Below are positions 31,401 through 41,325 of a stretch of DNA of 57,468 nt, one piece after another. Positions within the stretch are counted from its first letter, which is position 1; every line of letters starts with the position of its first letter. Source of the DNA: Chara braunii. Its lineage: Eukaryota; Streptophyta; Charophyceae; Charales; Characeae. The notes below the pieces were generated by a model that was not told where the DNA came from, searched no databases, and saw only the letters and a program-made list of their open reading frames with translations. Made by a program: the position numbers and the translations under genes. The DNA lies in the NCBI GenBank assembly GCA_003427395.1, contig BFEA01000181.1, forward strand, positions 1,730,962 to 1,788,429, in the 5' to 3' direction.

Positions 31401-31667
31401 GATCAGTTTCTCGTCGCTCAATGCTGCCCCCAACCATGGACGGAGAGGTGGACAGTGGATCACAGAGAGCTGTCGGTATCAAGACCAGCAGGCAGGGGAC
31501 GTCCTCCGAAACCGAAGCTGCACTACCGCGTTCGGTTCCGGCATCACACTGATCCGAAGGAGGACCGCTGGTTCACCAGGGAAGAACTCATGCAGACAGC
31601 TCCTCAAGTTGTAGCCCAGTACGAGAGATCTCTGCAGAAGGGAAAGCGCCCCATGGTTGAAGACTGA
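31401..31667 (+). pseudogene. Element D chromodomain tail
   Basis: The end of the polyprotein reads SVSRPAGRGRPPKPKLHYRV, then RFRHHTDPKEDRWFTREEL and QTAPQVVAQYERSLQ, ending MVED and TGA at 31665-31667. The Gly/Arg/Pro hinge followed by a chromodomain-like fold is the chromovirus signature. The frame upstream contains HASKLAPFEETDQF. It is the cleanest copy of this domain among A1, C, D and the relic. Confidence 0.82.
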
Positions 31668-31690
31668 GCTTCTCAGAGGACTGTTGAAGC

Positions 31691-31936
31691 TAAGGAGGAG
31701 GGAATGCGAGGCCACTGCCTCTATGAGCCCCATAAGGCCACATTTTGCAGACCCGTCGGCCACCCTAAGTGAAGGGAGGCTCGACGAGGCCCTCAGGACC
31801 CTTTTTCTGGCCACTGCGCAACTCAACGAAATTCAGGCAATTGCGCAGCGCCAGTTGGTTGAGTGAACCTAGGCCCTGGGCCGCCTGTGTGAATGTATGT
31901 GAAGCAGGCCCTAGGCTGGATACGGGTACTAGGCCA
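31691..31936 (+). repeat. Element D polypurine tract and proximal 3' LTR (inverted part)
   Basis: TAAGGAGGAGGGAA (31691-31704) is followed by an LTR start TGCGAGGCCACTGCC at 31705. The LTR runs to GGGTACTAGGCCA at 31936 and then switches to protease sequence on the opposite strand. About 90 bp of LTR seen in the other copy (36343-36427) is absent from both pieces. Confidence 0.9.
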
Positions 31937-32455
31937 GTCAAACTGAGGCTGTGCAACCGAGAGGTAGTACATACCTAATAAGATATCCATGGGGACATCG
32001 TCGCTCACCAGGAATGAGACACGATGCCTCAATTCCCCTCCTGCGTAGGGGAACAGGCACTCAACGTCCTGAACGTAGTCATTGACTACCATGTGCTGTT
32101 TGTTGGCACAAGTCGACTCCACAGATCGACTCAGGTGCTGCACTCGCCCCTGTAAGTGCAGCCTCTCAACGCACGCGCGACTAATGAAATTCCTCGTCGA
32201 GCAAGTGTCATCATAGGCCCCGATCTTACAACCGCCAATGACAACCTCGCTGACAAACATCTCACCCTTCGGGGCTTTGACTAGTGTCGTCCAAGAAGCT
32301 AGCGGGTTTGATCTAGACCACTCCACCTCTAGCTCCTCTAAGGATTCAAACACATTCATCGAACAGAGGGTCGATGGGTCCGAATGTGTTTGTGGGACGA
32401 CGGGGGAGTCAGTAGCTTGGGTCATATCGCGAGATGGCGAGGGTGTCTCCACCAC
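31937..32455 (-). pseudogene. Element D aspartic protease
   Basis: The minus-strand frame encodes GAYDDTCSTRNFISRACVERL, with the active-site triad D-T-C at 32201-32209 instead of D-T/S-G. The second half reads ELRHRVSFLVSDDVPMDILLGMYYLSVAQPQFD, with the conserved ILLG. The frame continues into the antisense of the LTR at 31936, the inversion joint. Elements C and D share D-T-C, so the change predates their split. Confidence 0.85.
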
Positions 32456-32559
32456 CTCGACCCTAGTAGGAACAACTACTATTCCTACTGGCCTGACGTG
32501 TTTCCTGGAGCAGTGCCTGATGAACTGGCAACATCGCTACCTACGGGAGTGAAGGATCC

Positions 32560-34481
32560 TACCGCCTGCCCCATAGTAGGCGGGATCTTCTCGGTGACCT
32601 TCTTGTTTCTGCATTTAAACTGGTTATGGCCGTACTGGCCACAACGAATGCAGGCCTGTCGGTTCCACCGATCTCTCCAAACGTCCTATGAAAGACCCGC
32701 TTTCTCCCATGGAGGAGCATTGGGATCGACTTGACTCCTAGACCGGGAGCCCCCTCGGCGTCTACCGGTCCCCTTACCTTTTTGTTGGGTTACAGCGGCG
32801 ACTACTCCACCCTCTGAAGTTTCGCCACTGCCTCTGCACCTACTCCTAACTGGGGTTCGTCGTCTAACTCGATGGTTGAACCATCGTTGTCAACGAACAT
32901 AATGCGACCCTTGGCTTTCCAGTTAGAATGCAGGGTCTTCTTTCTCCAGTCCGTCGGTGGGTTATGTCCATGCCCTATCTTAGCTTCAAGGTCTAGGGCC
33001 TTCTTGCTAAACGAGGGAAAGTCGTGCATGTTGATGTTAGCCTCAACTGCCAACTGATTCCTAATTGGCATCGGCAGACACCTCAGGTAAGTTGTCAGTA
33101 AGACCTGGGGGTCATAGCAAACCCCAGGGACACAGATCACACGCTCTACTGCGTCTGTGGCCTTTTGAGCCTCCTGAGGATCATGCCACCTCTCCTCCAC
33201 TAACTTGAGAAAGTCACCCAGCTTTTGGCTGGCTGCCCAAGCGTGGAAGTCATGACCATATCCCTGTAGCTGCACCAAACCGCTCAACCATCTTGCTGCA
33301 CTACCTTCTAGGTAGGAGGCAGCCACAAGCACTTACTCATGCGGCAAGGTAAGCTTACACCTGACATAGACCGGCACAGACCTTAACCACATGTCAAGGT
33401 CTTCGCCCCGCTTGTCTCCTGTAAAAGGCTTACGCGCGGCTATGGCGGTCTTTGGAACCCATTGCGGTTGTCCTCGCAGCTGTCCCGGCTGTGGACTCTG
33501 GGGAAAAGCTTGCTGCACCTGTTGCTGCTGGGGCTGAGACCCCTACGGCTGCACAGGCTGTGAGACAGCTGGTTGCCCACTAATGGCAACCTGCGACGGA
33601 GTCTGGGTGACCACTGACTGTACTGGAACCTGTACACTAGGACCTGCTGAGATCCCTCCTGACAGCCACTANGACAGCCACTAATGGCAACCTGCGACGG
33701 AGTCTGGGTGACCACTGACTGTACTGGAACCTGTACACTAGGACCTGCTGAGATCCCTCCTGACAGCGGCATGCCCAGGGAAACGATCGCAATCGATGAC
33801 GGGCTACATATGGGGATACCCCTGTCACCGGTGGAACAGAAAAAGGAGGATATGCCACGGGCCAGGCACCAAGCCCGGGTGGTAATGGTGCCGCCTGAGA
33901 ACGCTCTGCCATAATGGCTAGGCTCTGCTCGATATCCTGAAGGATGGTAGTCTAATGCTCCTGCATCTCTATTACTTCGAGCTGGGCCCTCCTAACTACC
34001 CTCACATCATCATCCATGTTCGTCAGGTCCATCGTCTCTAACTCCTCTATGTCTGCCCCTCTCCGCTGCATCCTGGCTCTTCTTCTAATCATTTTCTCCT
34101 TCTCCGCTTTTATCTCTCCTAATGCCCGCTGTAGCTGTGCCTCCTGCAGGGCTGCCTGCTGGATGGCGACATCCTCTGGAGTCAACACTGCTGCCTGGCT
34201 TGCCATAACGCCAATGGACTGACTCACGGTCTGTGCGACCGTTGACCAGTCGATACCTGAACTGCTGGCCTGGGAAGTATGCTGCAAAGAAGTGACCATA
34301 GCGGCAGTGGCCATGGCTGCTGTAGCAGCGGCCTCGCTAGCGAAAGCCCTGCTGGCCTCTCCCTAAGCTGGCGGGACAGAATCCTATCACCCTCCGGTCC
34401 TAAGGACACGTGGGCTATCGGGCGTCTAGCTGATCGCAAGATCCTTCGATCGTCCTCCCTAGTGTCCTCCGCGTCGCTCAT
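32560..34481 (-). pseudogene. Element D gag
   Basis: It starts at ATG 34479-34481 with MSDAEDTREDDRRILRSARRPIAHV. Frame changes follow near 34350. A helical region (IQQAALQEAQLQRALGEIKAEKEKMIRRRARM) suggests a coiled coil. A Pro/Gln-rich segment contains a 101-bp duplication near 33578-33780. The capsid region has GEDLDMWLRSVPVYVRCKLTLPHE, TAA at 33331-33333, then ASYLEGSAARWLSGLVQLQGYG. The CCHC zinc knuckle CIRCGQYGHNQFKC is at 32611-32652. Gag is the particle protein. Stops and shifts make this copy non-functional. Confidence 0.85.
33578..33780. repeat. 101-bp direct duplication in D gag adjacent to an N
   Basis: TAATGGCAACCTGCGACGGA starts at 33581 and again at 33682, and the identity extends about 95 bp to CCTCCTGACAGC. 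A single N at 33672 sits at the joint. The copies look identical, so a scaffolding or assembly artefact is as likely as a real tandem duplication. Confidence 0.8.
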
Positions 34482-35726
34482 AAGCTACAACCCTGTGCAC
34501 AATCTGCACTAATGCACTCTAGGTACCTACCGCAACGTAGTGCACAAACCAATTAACTGGTGGCTATTTCGGAGTAGATATCATTTGAGATCAACAGGTA
34601 AGTCAGATTCCTACAGACGAAACTATTTTTAGTTTGACTAGTCCGCAAACAGATGCACCATGAACAAGAAACTGTTCTAAATAATGTTGTCTGTCAGATG
34701 TCAATGGCAGTCCATCTAACTAATCAAAAGTAAGAATAATGTCATCTGCGTGGGTCTGTTCACAGCATGGTATCTTACACGAACTTATCACCTAGAATCT
34801 ACCCTATTCCCCAATCCCCACTTGATTGTCACTTGACGTCAGCGTTCCTGAGCAATCCGGTAGCATGCGTGACTGAAGGTGTGCACACGGCTCACCCCTG
34901 TGCCCCGAGTAAGTGTTGAGCTGGCCAGCCTTGCACGTATATTTACCCTCGGTGTGCCGCGAGCCTTACATCACTGGCTGATCAAGAGGCATTTTAACGT
35001 CCACCCCCAAGTGACATCATGAATTCTTTTACGTCGCAACAGGACGACGACCACAGCCACTGATATCCCCTACATGTGTTTATTTATAGACGTCGGGTTC
35101 TCGTCTTTCCCGTAGGGCTGGCCTGCACAACAATACCCATCTATGAGCGCAGCAAGCACACAAGGACAAAGCAGCAAAGCATGCGTGCTCTACTCCCGGT
35201 GGGTTGGCATGGTGACCATGACCCAGTGCTTCGTCCAGGGCCCTTTAGAAAGCAACGCCCTCTCCTTCCAGATGCTCCACAGGAAGTATGCCGACTCTCA
35301 AGGTTGAGCGCACAAGACACCTTACATGAGAGGACTCTCAAGATGGGACACACAACCTCACGGTAAGAAGTGTCGAAGAGGGTAGATAAGGTTAAGAGCA
35401 ACGTACCTCAATATAGCTGCCCCCAACCACAAATATTCTCACTTGATGACCTGATGGAGATTGTGATGACCAGTCACTGCATCGGCACAGCCAGCATTAT
35501 CTTGCCTCAGCATCAATCAACCACCAGATAGTTCTCATCACACTGTAAACACCCAATATACACACCACATAGCCTTCCAGGCAATACCCCTCACCTCCTG
35601 GGTCGCCAACCACTTGTCTCCGCCCTCCTCACTACACACCACTTACGGCCAAACCCGCCAAGCAGACCGCATGTATGTACCGTACCAGGCAGAAGACAAG
35701 CGCCAGATGAGCGCAATCAAACCACA
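34482..35726 (-). other. Element D leader
   Basis: Non-coding DNA similar to the leader of C (53730-54931): shared segments include GAGCCTTACA, GGCTGATCA(A/G)GAGGC and TATTTATAGACG. No credible open frame. Confidence 0.7.
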
Positions 35727-35738
35727 ACTCCGATACCA
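35727..35738 (-). promoter_or_regulatory. Element D primer-binding site
   Basis: On the minus strand TGGTATCGGAGT lies three bases from the LTR end. It is two changes from the initiator-Met tRNA complement. Confidence 0.82.
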
Positions 35739-35741
35739 AAT

Positions 35742-36661
35742 TGCAAGGAAGATGAGCAATAGCGAGCTTCAGCAATCAAACAGCATCATACATATGAGTC
35801 CAGTTAGTCTTGACCTCGAACCAACAGCAGAATTGCATCACGAGATTCACCAAATAAGAACACACCAAGAGTTCATAATTGACAATGCTAAAATAGTCCC
35901 ATCATCATCAACGAAGAACCAGAGTTGACATCCTATCTGGCGCTCGGCGCCCAGACTACATGTGGCAGATCCTATCTAGCCTACACTACGATGCCAAAAG
36001 ATGACGTCAACAGCTTTCCCAAGTACGAGCATATGGCGACCAATGTCGAGCACTTCCAGCAACAGGTATGTCTCTCGCCACACTCACAACCTCGTTCACC
36101 AACACACAAATGCCACTAGCTCCCAAGGACCACCCTGCGCCTCACCCAGCCTACAGCAACGCAGCTCGGCTATGGATGCGTGCTCCTTCCCTGCTCGCCC
36201 GTGAGAGCGTAGGCGCCAGCCAGCAAATAGTGCAGCAACGCTTGCGCAGCATACAGCCAGCACCCGAATGCCGAATGAGGATGCAGGTCCTTTGCTATAT
36301 CGAAGTGGCCTGCCTGCGTCCAGTTCCAGGAAGCTTCCAGTACGCCCTGGTAGCCTGAGGCCCAGCACGACGAGAACAGGCCTTGGGCCTGAGGCGGTTG
36401 TATGTGCCCAACTGCCTTTGGCCTGTGTTTGGCCTAGTACCCGTATCCAGCCCAGGGCTTGCTTCACATACATTCACACAGGCGGCCCAGNGCCTGGGTT
36501 CACTCAACCAACTAGCGCTGCGCAACTGCCTGAATTTCCTTGGGTTGCGTGGTGGCCAGAAGAAGGGCCCTGAGGGCCTCGTCGAGCCTGCCTTCACTTA
36601 GGGCGGCCGACGGGTCTGCAAAATGGGGCCTTATGAGGCTCATAGAGGCAGTGGCCTCGCA
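35742..36661 (-). repeat. Element D 5' LTR (920 bp)
   Basis: On the minus strand it begins TGCGAGGCCACTGCCTC and ends TTCCTTGCA. It has the palindrome GGCGCTCGGCGCC at 35939-35951 and the CAG/GTATGT motif on the plus strand at 36063-36071. It is close to the two 3' LTR pieces of D. Confidence 0.92.
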
Positions 36662-36867
36662 TTTTTTTATTTTCTCGAAATTTTCGCAAAGTTCCAACTT
36701 TTCATTTTTGATTAGTGGCTCCTTATCTGGGCGATCCACTCGATCCCCCCAATCCCCACCTCTCCCTCCCAGCTCCTCCTCTTCTTCGTGCTCAACTGCC
36801 CATCGGTTCTGGCGACAGCCTTTGGTAAGTCCCTACTTTTGCAGGCCAAGTCAACTACCCGCGGCAC
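36662..36867 (+). other. Element B leader, second part
   Basis: It resumes B after D, first A/T-rich (TTTTTTATTTTCTCGAAATTT), then C/T-rich before gag. AGCCTTTGGTAAGTCC at about 36819 resembles a splice donor, but no partner is established. Confidence 0.6.
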
Positions 36868-37939
36868 ATGACCCTGCTCACTCGTTCACAGACAGCAGGG
36901 ATGGATCAGAAAGCCAACGAGACTGACGAAGCCTATGAGGCACGGTTGGCGGCCATCATGGCCGAAAGCAAGCAATGGGCAGAAGCATCAGCAGCAGCAC
37001 GGAAGAAGAGGGAGGCAGAGGCAGAGAGGCTGCGTCAGATCGCCGAAGATCAACGGCAGAAGCACGCATCAGCAGCAGCAAAGGCCGCCGATGAAGAACG
37101 AGTATGGCGGCGGGAGATTCTCTTCAGGGAGGAAACTGCGTTACAGGCACAGGCCAGGAATTGGCAGAAGGAGGCCGAGAATGGAGACTCCGTTGACTAC
37201 GGGACCAGGATTGCTCTCCTGCTCAACCGCGTCATGGACCTCCTCGCTACTTGCATCGCACAGCAGGAGGACATTCACTCTCTCGACCACGCCAATCAGG
37301 CGCTGACTAAGCGCATACAGCAGCTGCAGCAGCGACCAGTCGCCACCTCCAGCGCCGGCCCCTCCGACCTCGTCGACCGCGTCAACGTCTTGGAGATAAA
37401 CTTGGGAACGCTCAAAACCGAGACAGAGCGACTGGACCAGCAGGTGGGGGCAGCAGCCACACCGAGCTCAGCGCATCATGAGAGCATCCCCAAATTTGAG
37501 GGGCTCCCGATCTTCTGTGATGCATCGAAGACGGAGCCTATACCTTGGTGGCGCCAGTTCGAATTAAAGTTGGACATCCACCATGTCGTCCACACAAACC
37601 GGCACAACTTCATCACCTGGGCCGATCTCACAGCGGAATGGAAGAAACGTTTCCAAGTGGAACTGCCCGAGCAAGCTGCTGACATTCGCACAGAACAGCA
37701 TGCCAAGCGGAGACTGGATATCTGAGTTCCAACGCCTGGCAAGCACGCCCAGGTTGCCGATGAACTTCGACGGCATCAAGCTCTGCTTCATCAAGAGGTC
37801 ATGCCCAGCGTTGAAAAATGTGTTAACTCAGGTCACCGAAAACCTCAACACAAGTGAGGAACTCTTCAACAAGGCCGCGCAGATCATTGTGACGAACTTG
37901 GAAGCCAAGAACATTGGCCGTTCGTCGACTGCCGGCTAG
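36868..37939 (+). pseudogene. Element B gag, N-terminal and capsid part
   Basis: A 286-codon frame runs from 36868 to 37725; an internal ATG at 36901 (MDQKANETDEAYEARLAAIM) is the more likely start. Residues 30-120 are rich in Ala, Glu, Lys and Arg with heptad spacing, a likely coiled coil. Capsid landmarks follow: IPKFEGLPIFCDASKTEPIP and WWRQFELKLDIH, then WADLTAEWKKRFQVE. A frame change near 37710 leads to GDWISEFQRLASTPRLPMNF and the end of the capsid at about 37939. Family A Gag is unrelated in detail. The coding context ends at the foreign insert beginning about 38003. Confidence 0.88.
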
Positions 37940-38002
37940 GGCACGTATCAGCATCGGCCGAAAGTGGCCGTGGTCGCGGCAGCAACGCCAAGCGACCCTT
38001 AA

Positions 38003-38583
38003 AGATTACACATTAAGCTCATTTATGGGATTCAAGAATTCGGCAAGTTCTGGTTTAAGTAATACCACTGCAGACAAGAAATATTTCAATTTTGCTACCT
38101 TGAGAAGCTCACCTCGTAACGATAAATCTGAGTCTAAAATCTCTGGAAGTTGGTTCATGACATCGTTCAGTTGCATATTATGGTTCTTTGTTTCCTTTGC
38201 TACGCTACAGCCTATAGGTGATACCGGCGAGATCCAATCGAATGATTTTTTTATTGGAAGTCAGAGGAACCGTAGTACGTGCCTAACTCGAAAGAGACCT
38301 GGTAACAGGAAAGCACTGGCTACTTCGCCAGTAGGGAAGGGGTCTAGGTATCTGCTTAGCCCAAGCAGGTTTTACTGTACATAGCCTGAAGGAACAACTC
38401 CCTTGGATCCCGGAGTGGATGTGACCGAAAATGTACGGTATGGAGTTGACTCTTTACTAGGCCTTTGGATTCACAGTTACAAAAAACCCGTTCGGTTTTA
38501 CTATGATCTTGGAGGTTTTCTGCGAAACATCGGACTCTGGATAATTGCATATAAATTATCACAAAAGGTGACTCCCGGCCCCA
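38003..38583 (+). pseudogene. Organelle-like insert in B gag, group II intron maturase-like
   Basis: Gag-type sequence (HRPK...GRGRGSNAKRP) stops near 38003 and resumes at about 38583 (SNNSSNEAASSDEGDKF). The A/T-richer segment between is open in one frame with a single TAG at 38382-38384. Its end reads YYDLGGFLRNIGLWIIAYKL, SQKVTPGP, resembling the start of group II intron-encoded proteins (LW..AY.K...N.G..TPG.D). Upstream is RKRPGNRKALATSPVGKGSR. I infer a captured mitochondrial or plastid intron fragment, similar in kind to the chlI piece. The family assignment is moderate; the foreign nature of the segment is well supported by the clean resumption of gag. Confidence 0.6.
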
Positions 38584-38880
38584 ATCAAACAACTCTTCAA
38601 ACGAGGCTGCCTCATCTGACGAGGGAGACAAATTTGCAGCTGCCCAGAATGGTGGCCGCCCCGCCAAAGGACACGAGGACGCGGCAAAACGAAGACAAAC
38701 ACCACTTCTTTCGGGCCCAAACAAGCAGCTCCAGCTCAAGAACCTTGGACACAATATGGTCTGACGGAGCGCGGGTATCGCATCCGCAGCAAGTACCGTT
38801 ATTGTTTGTGGTGCAACTATGTGGCACATGAGACCGTGAACTGTCCCACGAAAGCCAAGGGCCCCGCTCAATCGGGAAAG
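38584..38880 (+). pseudogene. Element B gag tail with CCHC zinc knuckle
   Basis: After the insert the Gag frame continues: DEGDKFAAAQNGGRPAKGHE, then LSGPNKQLQLKN. After a frame change it reads LTERGYRIRSKYRYCLWCNY. The motif CLWCNYVAHETVNC at about 38798-38839 has C-X2-C-X4-H-X4-C spacing, a nucleocapsid zinc knuckle. It is the same architecture as family A, in a divergent sequence. Confidence 0.82.
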
Positions 38881-39800
38881 TGAGCACCGCGGAGAGTGAT
38901 GCGACGACACTCTCGATGCCATCAGAACCGGTTGCCGTACGGGTAACCTCCCTCGGTTCCGGGGCACATGCGGAAGTCGTAAGTCCTCCCATTCTTCATT
39001 CTTTCGAGGACTATGCTGCCCGGCTCGTACCTTCGCTGAATTCACGAGCCCAAGAACATGATGTATGTGGGGTTTCTTCTCCGTTCGAAAGCAGCGGCAT
39101 TGAGTCGTCCTTAAGTGGATCTTCACGGGATTCGGCACACGCGTTCAACATAGAGGACTTAGACCCGTTGACGCCCGAGGATTTTGCATGGGTCCCTCTC
39201 CCTTCCACCGGCTGCTTACCGGAGCCGCAATGCGCAGCTCTTAGCGCTTATCTACATACATACCTAGCCTTCTATCCACCACCAACTTCACCGACGAAAG
39301 ACGAAGTCGTGGTGGGGGACATTCTTGCATATGTTAGCAAGGTGGCCAAGAGTTTCGCACGCAGCGGTACGACGATAACAACACACCGCTCCTTTATGCC
39401 CGCATCCAAGTTGGGCAGGCGTCCCGCAGCACTTTGCTGGATAGCGGCGCGACTCGCAACTTCATTAGCCAGTTCTTTATGCAAAGGGCCGGCCTTGGCC
39501 CACAAGTTCGAAGGAAGGCACACCGTACGGCGATCAAGTTGGAGGACGGTAGGACGCAACAACTCCTTGACCGCAACATCTAGGCCGTACCGATCTATTT
39601 CGCACCTCATGCATGCGCACCGGTGACGTTTGACGTCTTGGACATTGGACTTCGACATCATTTTGGGCATGCCTTGGCTTGCAAGTGCGGATAACACGGT
39701 CAACTTCCATCGGCGGACACTTACGGTCCACGACGCGTTTGGCGCCGAAGTACCATGTACCATCCCTCTTCCGCACCCTTCAATCCGGTGCCAAGTTGTA
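38881..39800 (+). pseudogene. Element B aspartic protease and preceding linker
   Basis: A Ser/Glu/Pro-rich linker (38880-39400) precedes the retropepsin. LLDSGATRNFISQF carries an intact D-S-G triad at 39440-39448, unlike family A and F. A TAG near 39580 interrupts after QQLLDRNI. The second half begins [21 protein letters not shown] with the conserved ILG, in the frame that continues into RT from 39630. The frame change between halves disables it. Confidence 0.85.
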
Positions 39801-40800
39801 ACGGCCAAATCTTTTCGGGCCACTTGCGCTTACGAGCTGACCGATGAGATAGGCCTATGTTTTCTTCGAACTGTCACGGCAGCCGAATCTCAACCCACGG
39901 ACTTGTCTTCGGACCCCCGGGTGGTACGGTTGCTTGACGAATTCGCCCACATCTTCGAGTCACCTGTCGGCATGGTGCCGGAACGACCGATCTCCCACGA
40001 GGTCATTCTCGAGGCTGGTGCCGTGCCGCCGAAAGGTTGCATCTACCGCATGAGCGAGAAGGAACTTACAGTACTCCGCGCGCAACTCGATGATTTGTTG
40101 GACAAAGGCTGGATCCGGGCTAGTAGCTCACCCTATGGTGCGCCGGTTCTCTTCGTGCGGAAGAAGAACAAGGATCTTTGCCTATGCATCAATTACCGCA
40201 AGCTCAATGTACAAACCGTCAAGAACGCGGGACCTCTTCCTCGTATTGACGATCTTTTGGAGCGGTTGGGCGGCGCAAAATTTTTTTCCAAGTCGGACTT
40301 GAAATCGGGGTATCATCAAATTTCGATACGCCCACAAGATCGCTACAAGACCGCGTTTAAGACACGGTACGGGCATTTTGAGTGGGTCGTCATGCCTTTC
40401 AGACTCACAAATGCCCCGACGACTTTTCAAGCAGTGATGACCAACGAGTTTCGTGCAATGTTAGACCGGTTCGTGCTGGTCTACTTAGACGACATCCTCG
40501 TCTAAAGCCAAACCTTGGAGGACCATCTCGAGCATCTTCGACAAGTGTTGGAGACGCTTTGACGCGCCAAGTATAAAGCCAACCGCGACAAGTGCGAATT
40601 CGTACGTCAAGAGTTGGAATACGTGGGCCATTTCGTCACTCCACAAGGAATCAGTCCATTGTCGGACAAGATTCAAACCATCCAAGATTGGCCGGAGCCG
40701 CAAAACGTCACGGATGTCCGTTCGTTCCTTGGCCTTGCCGGCTACTACCAACGTTTCATCAAAGGATACTCGAAGATTGCGGCCCACTTATCCAAGCTTC
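39801..40800 (+). pseudogene. Element B reverse transcriptase
   Basis: It shares a frame with the second half of the protease. It shows [40 protein letters not shown], motif A ([16 protein letters not shown], with Ser for the usual Ile before Asp), [14 protein letters not shown] (usual Gly is Arg), and YLDD at 40482-40493. TAA at 40503-40505 follows directly after YLDDILV, replacing a Tyr codon, and TGA at 40560 interrupts again. The connection domain (YVGHFVTPQGIS, DWPEPQNVTDVRSFLGLAGY) is open from 40614. The enzyme is truncated by these stops. Confidence 0.9.
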
Positions 40801-41325
40801 AATGTGAGGACCGGCCATTTGACTTCGGGACGGATGCGCGGGAATCATTTGTGGCCCTTAAGGCTCTATTGTCGACGCGTGTCACGACGGATGCGTCCCG
40901 CTATGGCATTGGTGCCGTCCTCGAACAACATGATGGCGTGGACTGGCACCCGATCGAATACTTCAGCAAGAAAGTGTCGGTCATGCACTCAATCGATGAT
41001 GCACGCAAAAAGGAACTTCTCGGCTTCGTCCACGCACTCAAGGGTGGCGGCACTTCCTCCTTGGTCGACGCCAACAGTTCCAATGGGTGCTTTATTAATT
41101 ATCTTTCTTATCCTCCAAGTCTCCATATTGGATAACAATCCGTTGGTCTTCTACAAGACCCAAGACACCGTCAACATCACGCTCGCCCGTTGGATGCCTT
41201 TCATCGACCAGTTCGACTTCTTGCCCGATCACATTCTGGGGGAGTAAAACCGTTTTGCGGATGCTCTTTCACGACGTCCGGATCACTGCACCGCCGTCTA
41301 CTCGACTTTCAAGATAGAGGACGAC
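40801..41325 (+). pseudogene. Element B RNase H with deletion and 38-bp insertion
   Basis: VTTDASRYGIGAVLEQHDGV keeps the first catalytic Asp, but the segment before it is shortened relative to other gypsy elements. HPIEYFSKKVSVMHSIDDAR and KKELLGFVHALK follow. Near 41097-41134 about 38 bp of A/T-rich DNA is inserted within the QFQWVL(D)NNPLVFY motif. TAA at 41246-41248 lies before NRFADALSRRP, which retains the last Asp. The region is clearly RNase H but non-functional. Confidence 0.82.

Larger units (their letters stand above)
28070..36661 (-). mobile_element. Element D: family A retrotransposon nested in B, with internal inversion
   Basis: The minus-strand element has its 5' LTR at 36661-35742, then primer site, leader, gag and protease down to 31937. 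The 3' LTR remnant is at 28070-28655. Between them, 28656-31936 (pol from the pre-RT linker through the chromodomain, polypurine tract and first part of the 3' LTR) is on the plus strand, so it is inverted relative to the rest. The flanking TTTT at 28066-28069 and 36662-36665 is a possible 4-bp target duplication. Its insertion into B's leader shows D is younger than B. Confidence 0.92.
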
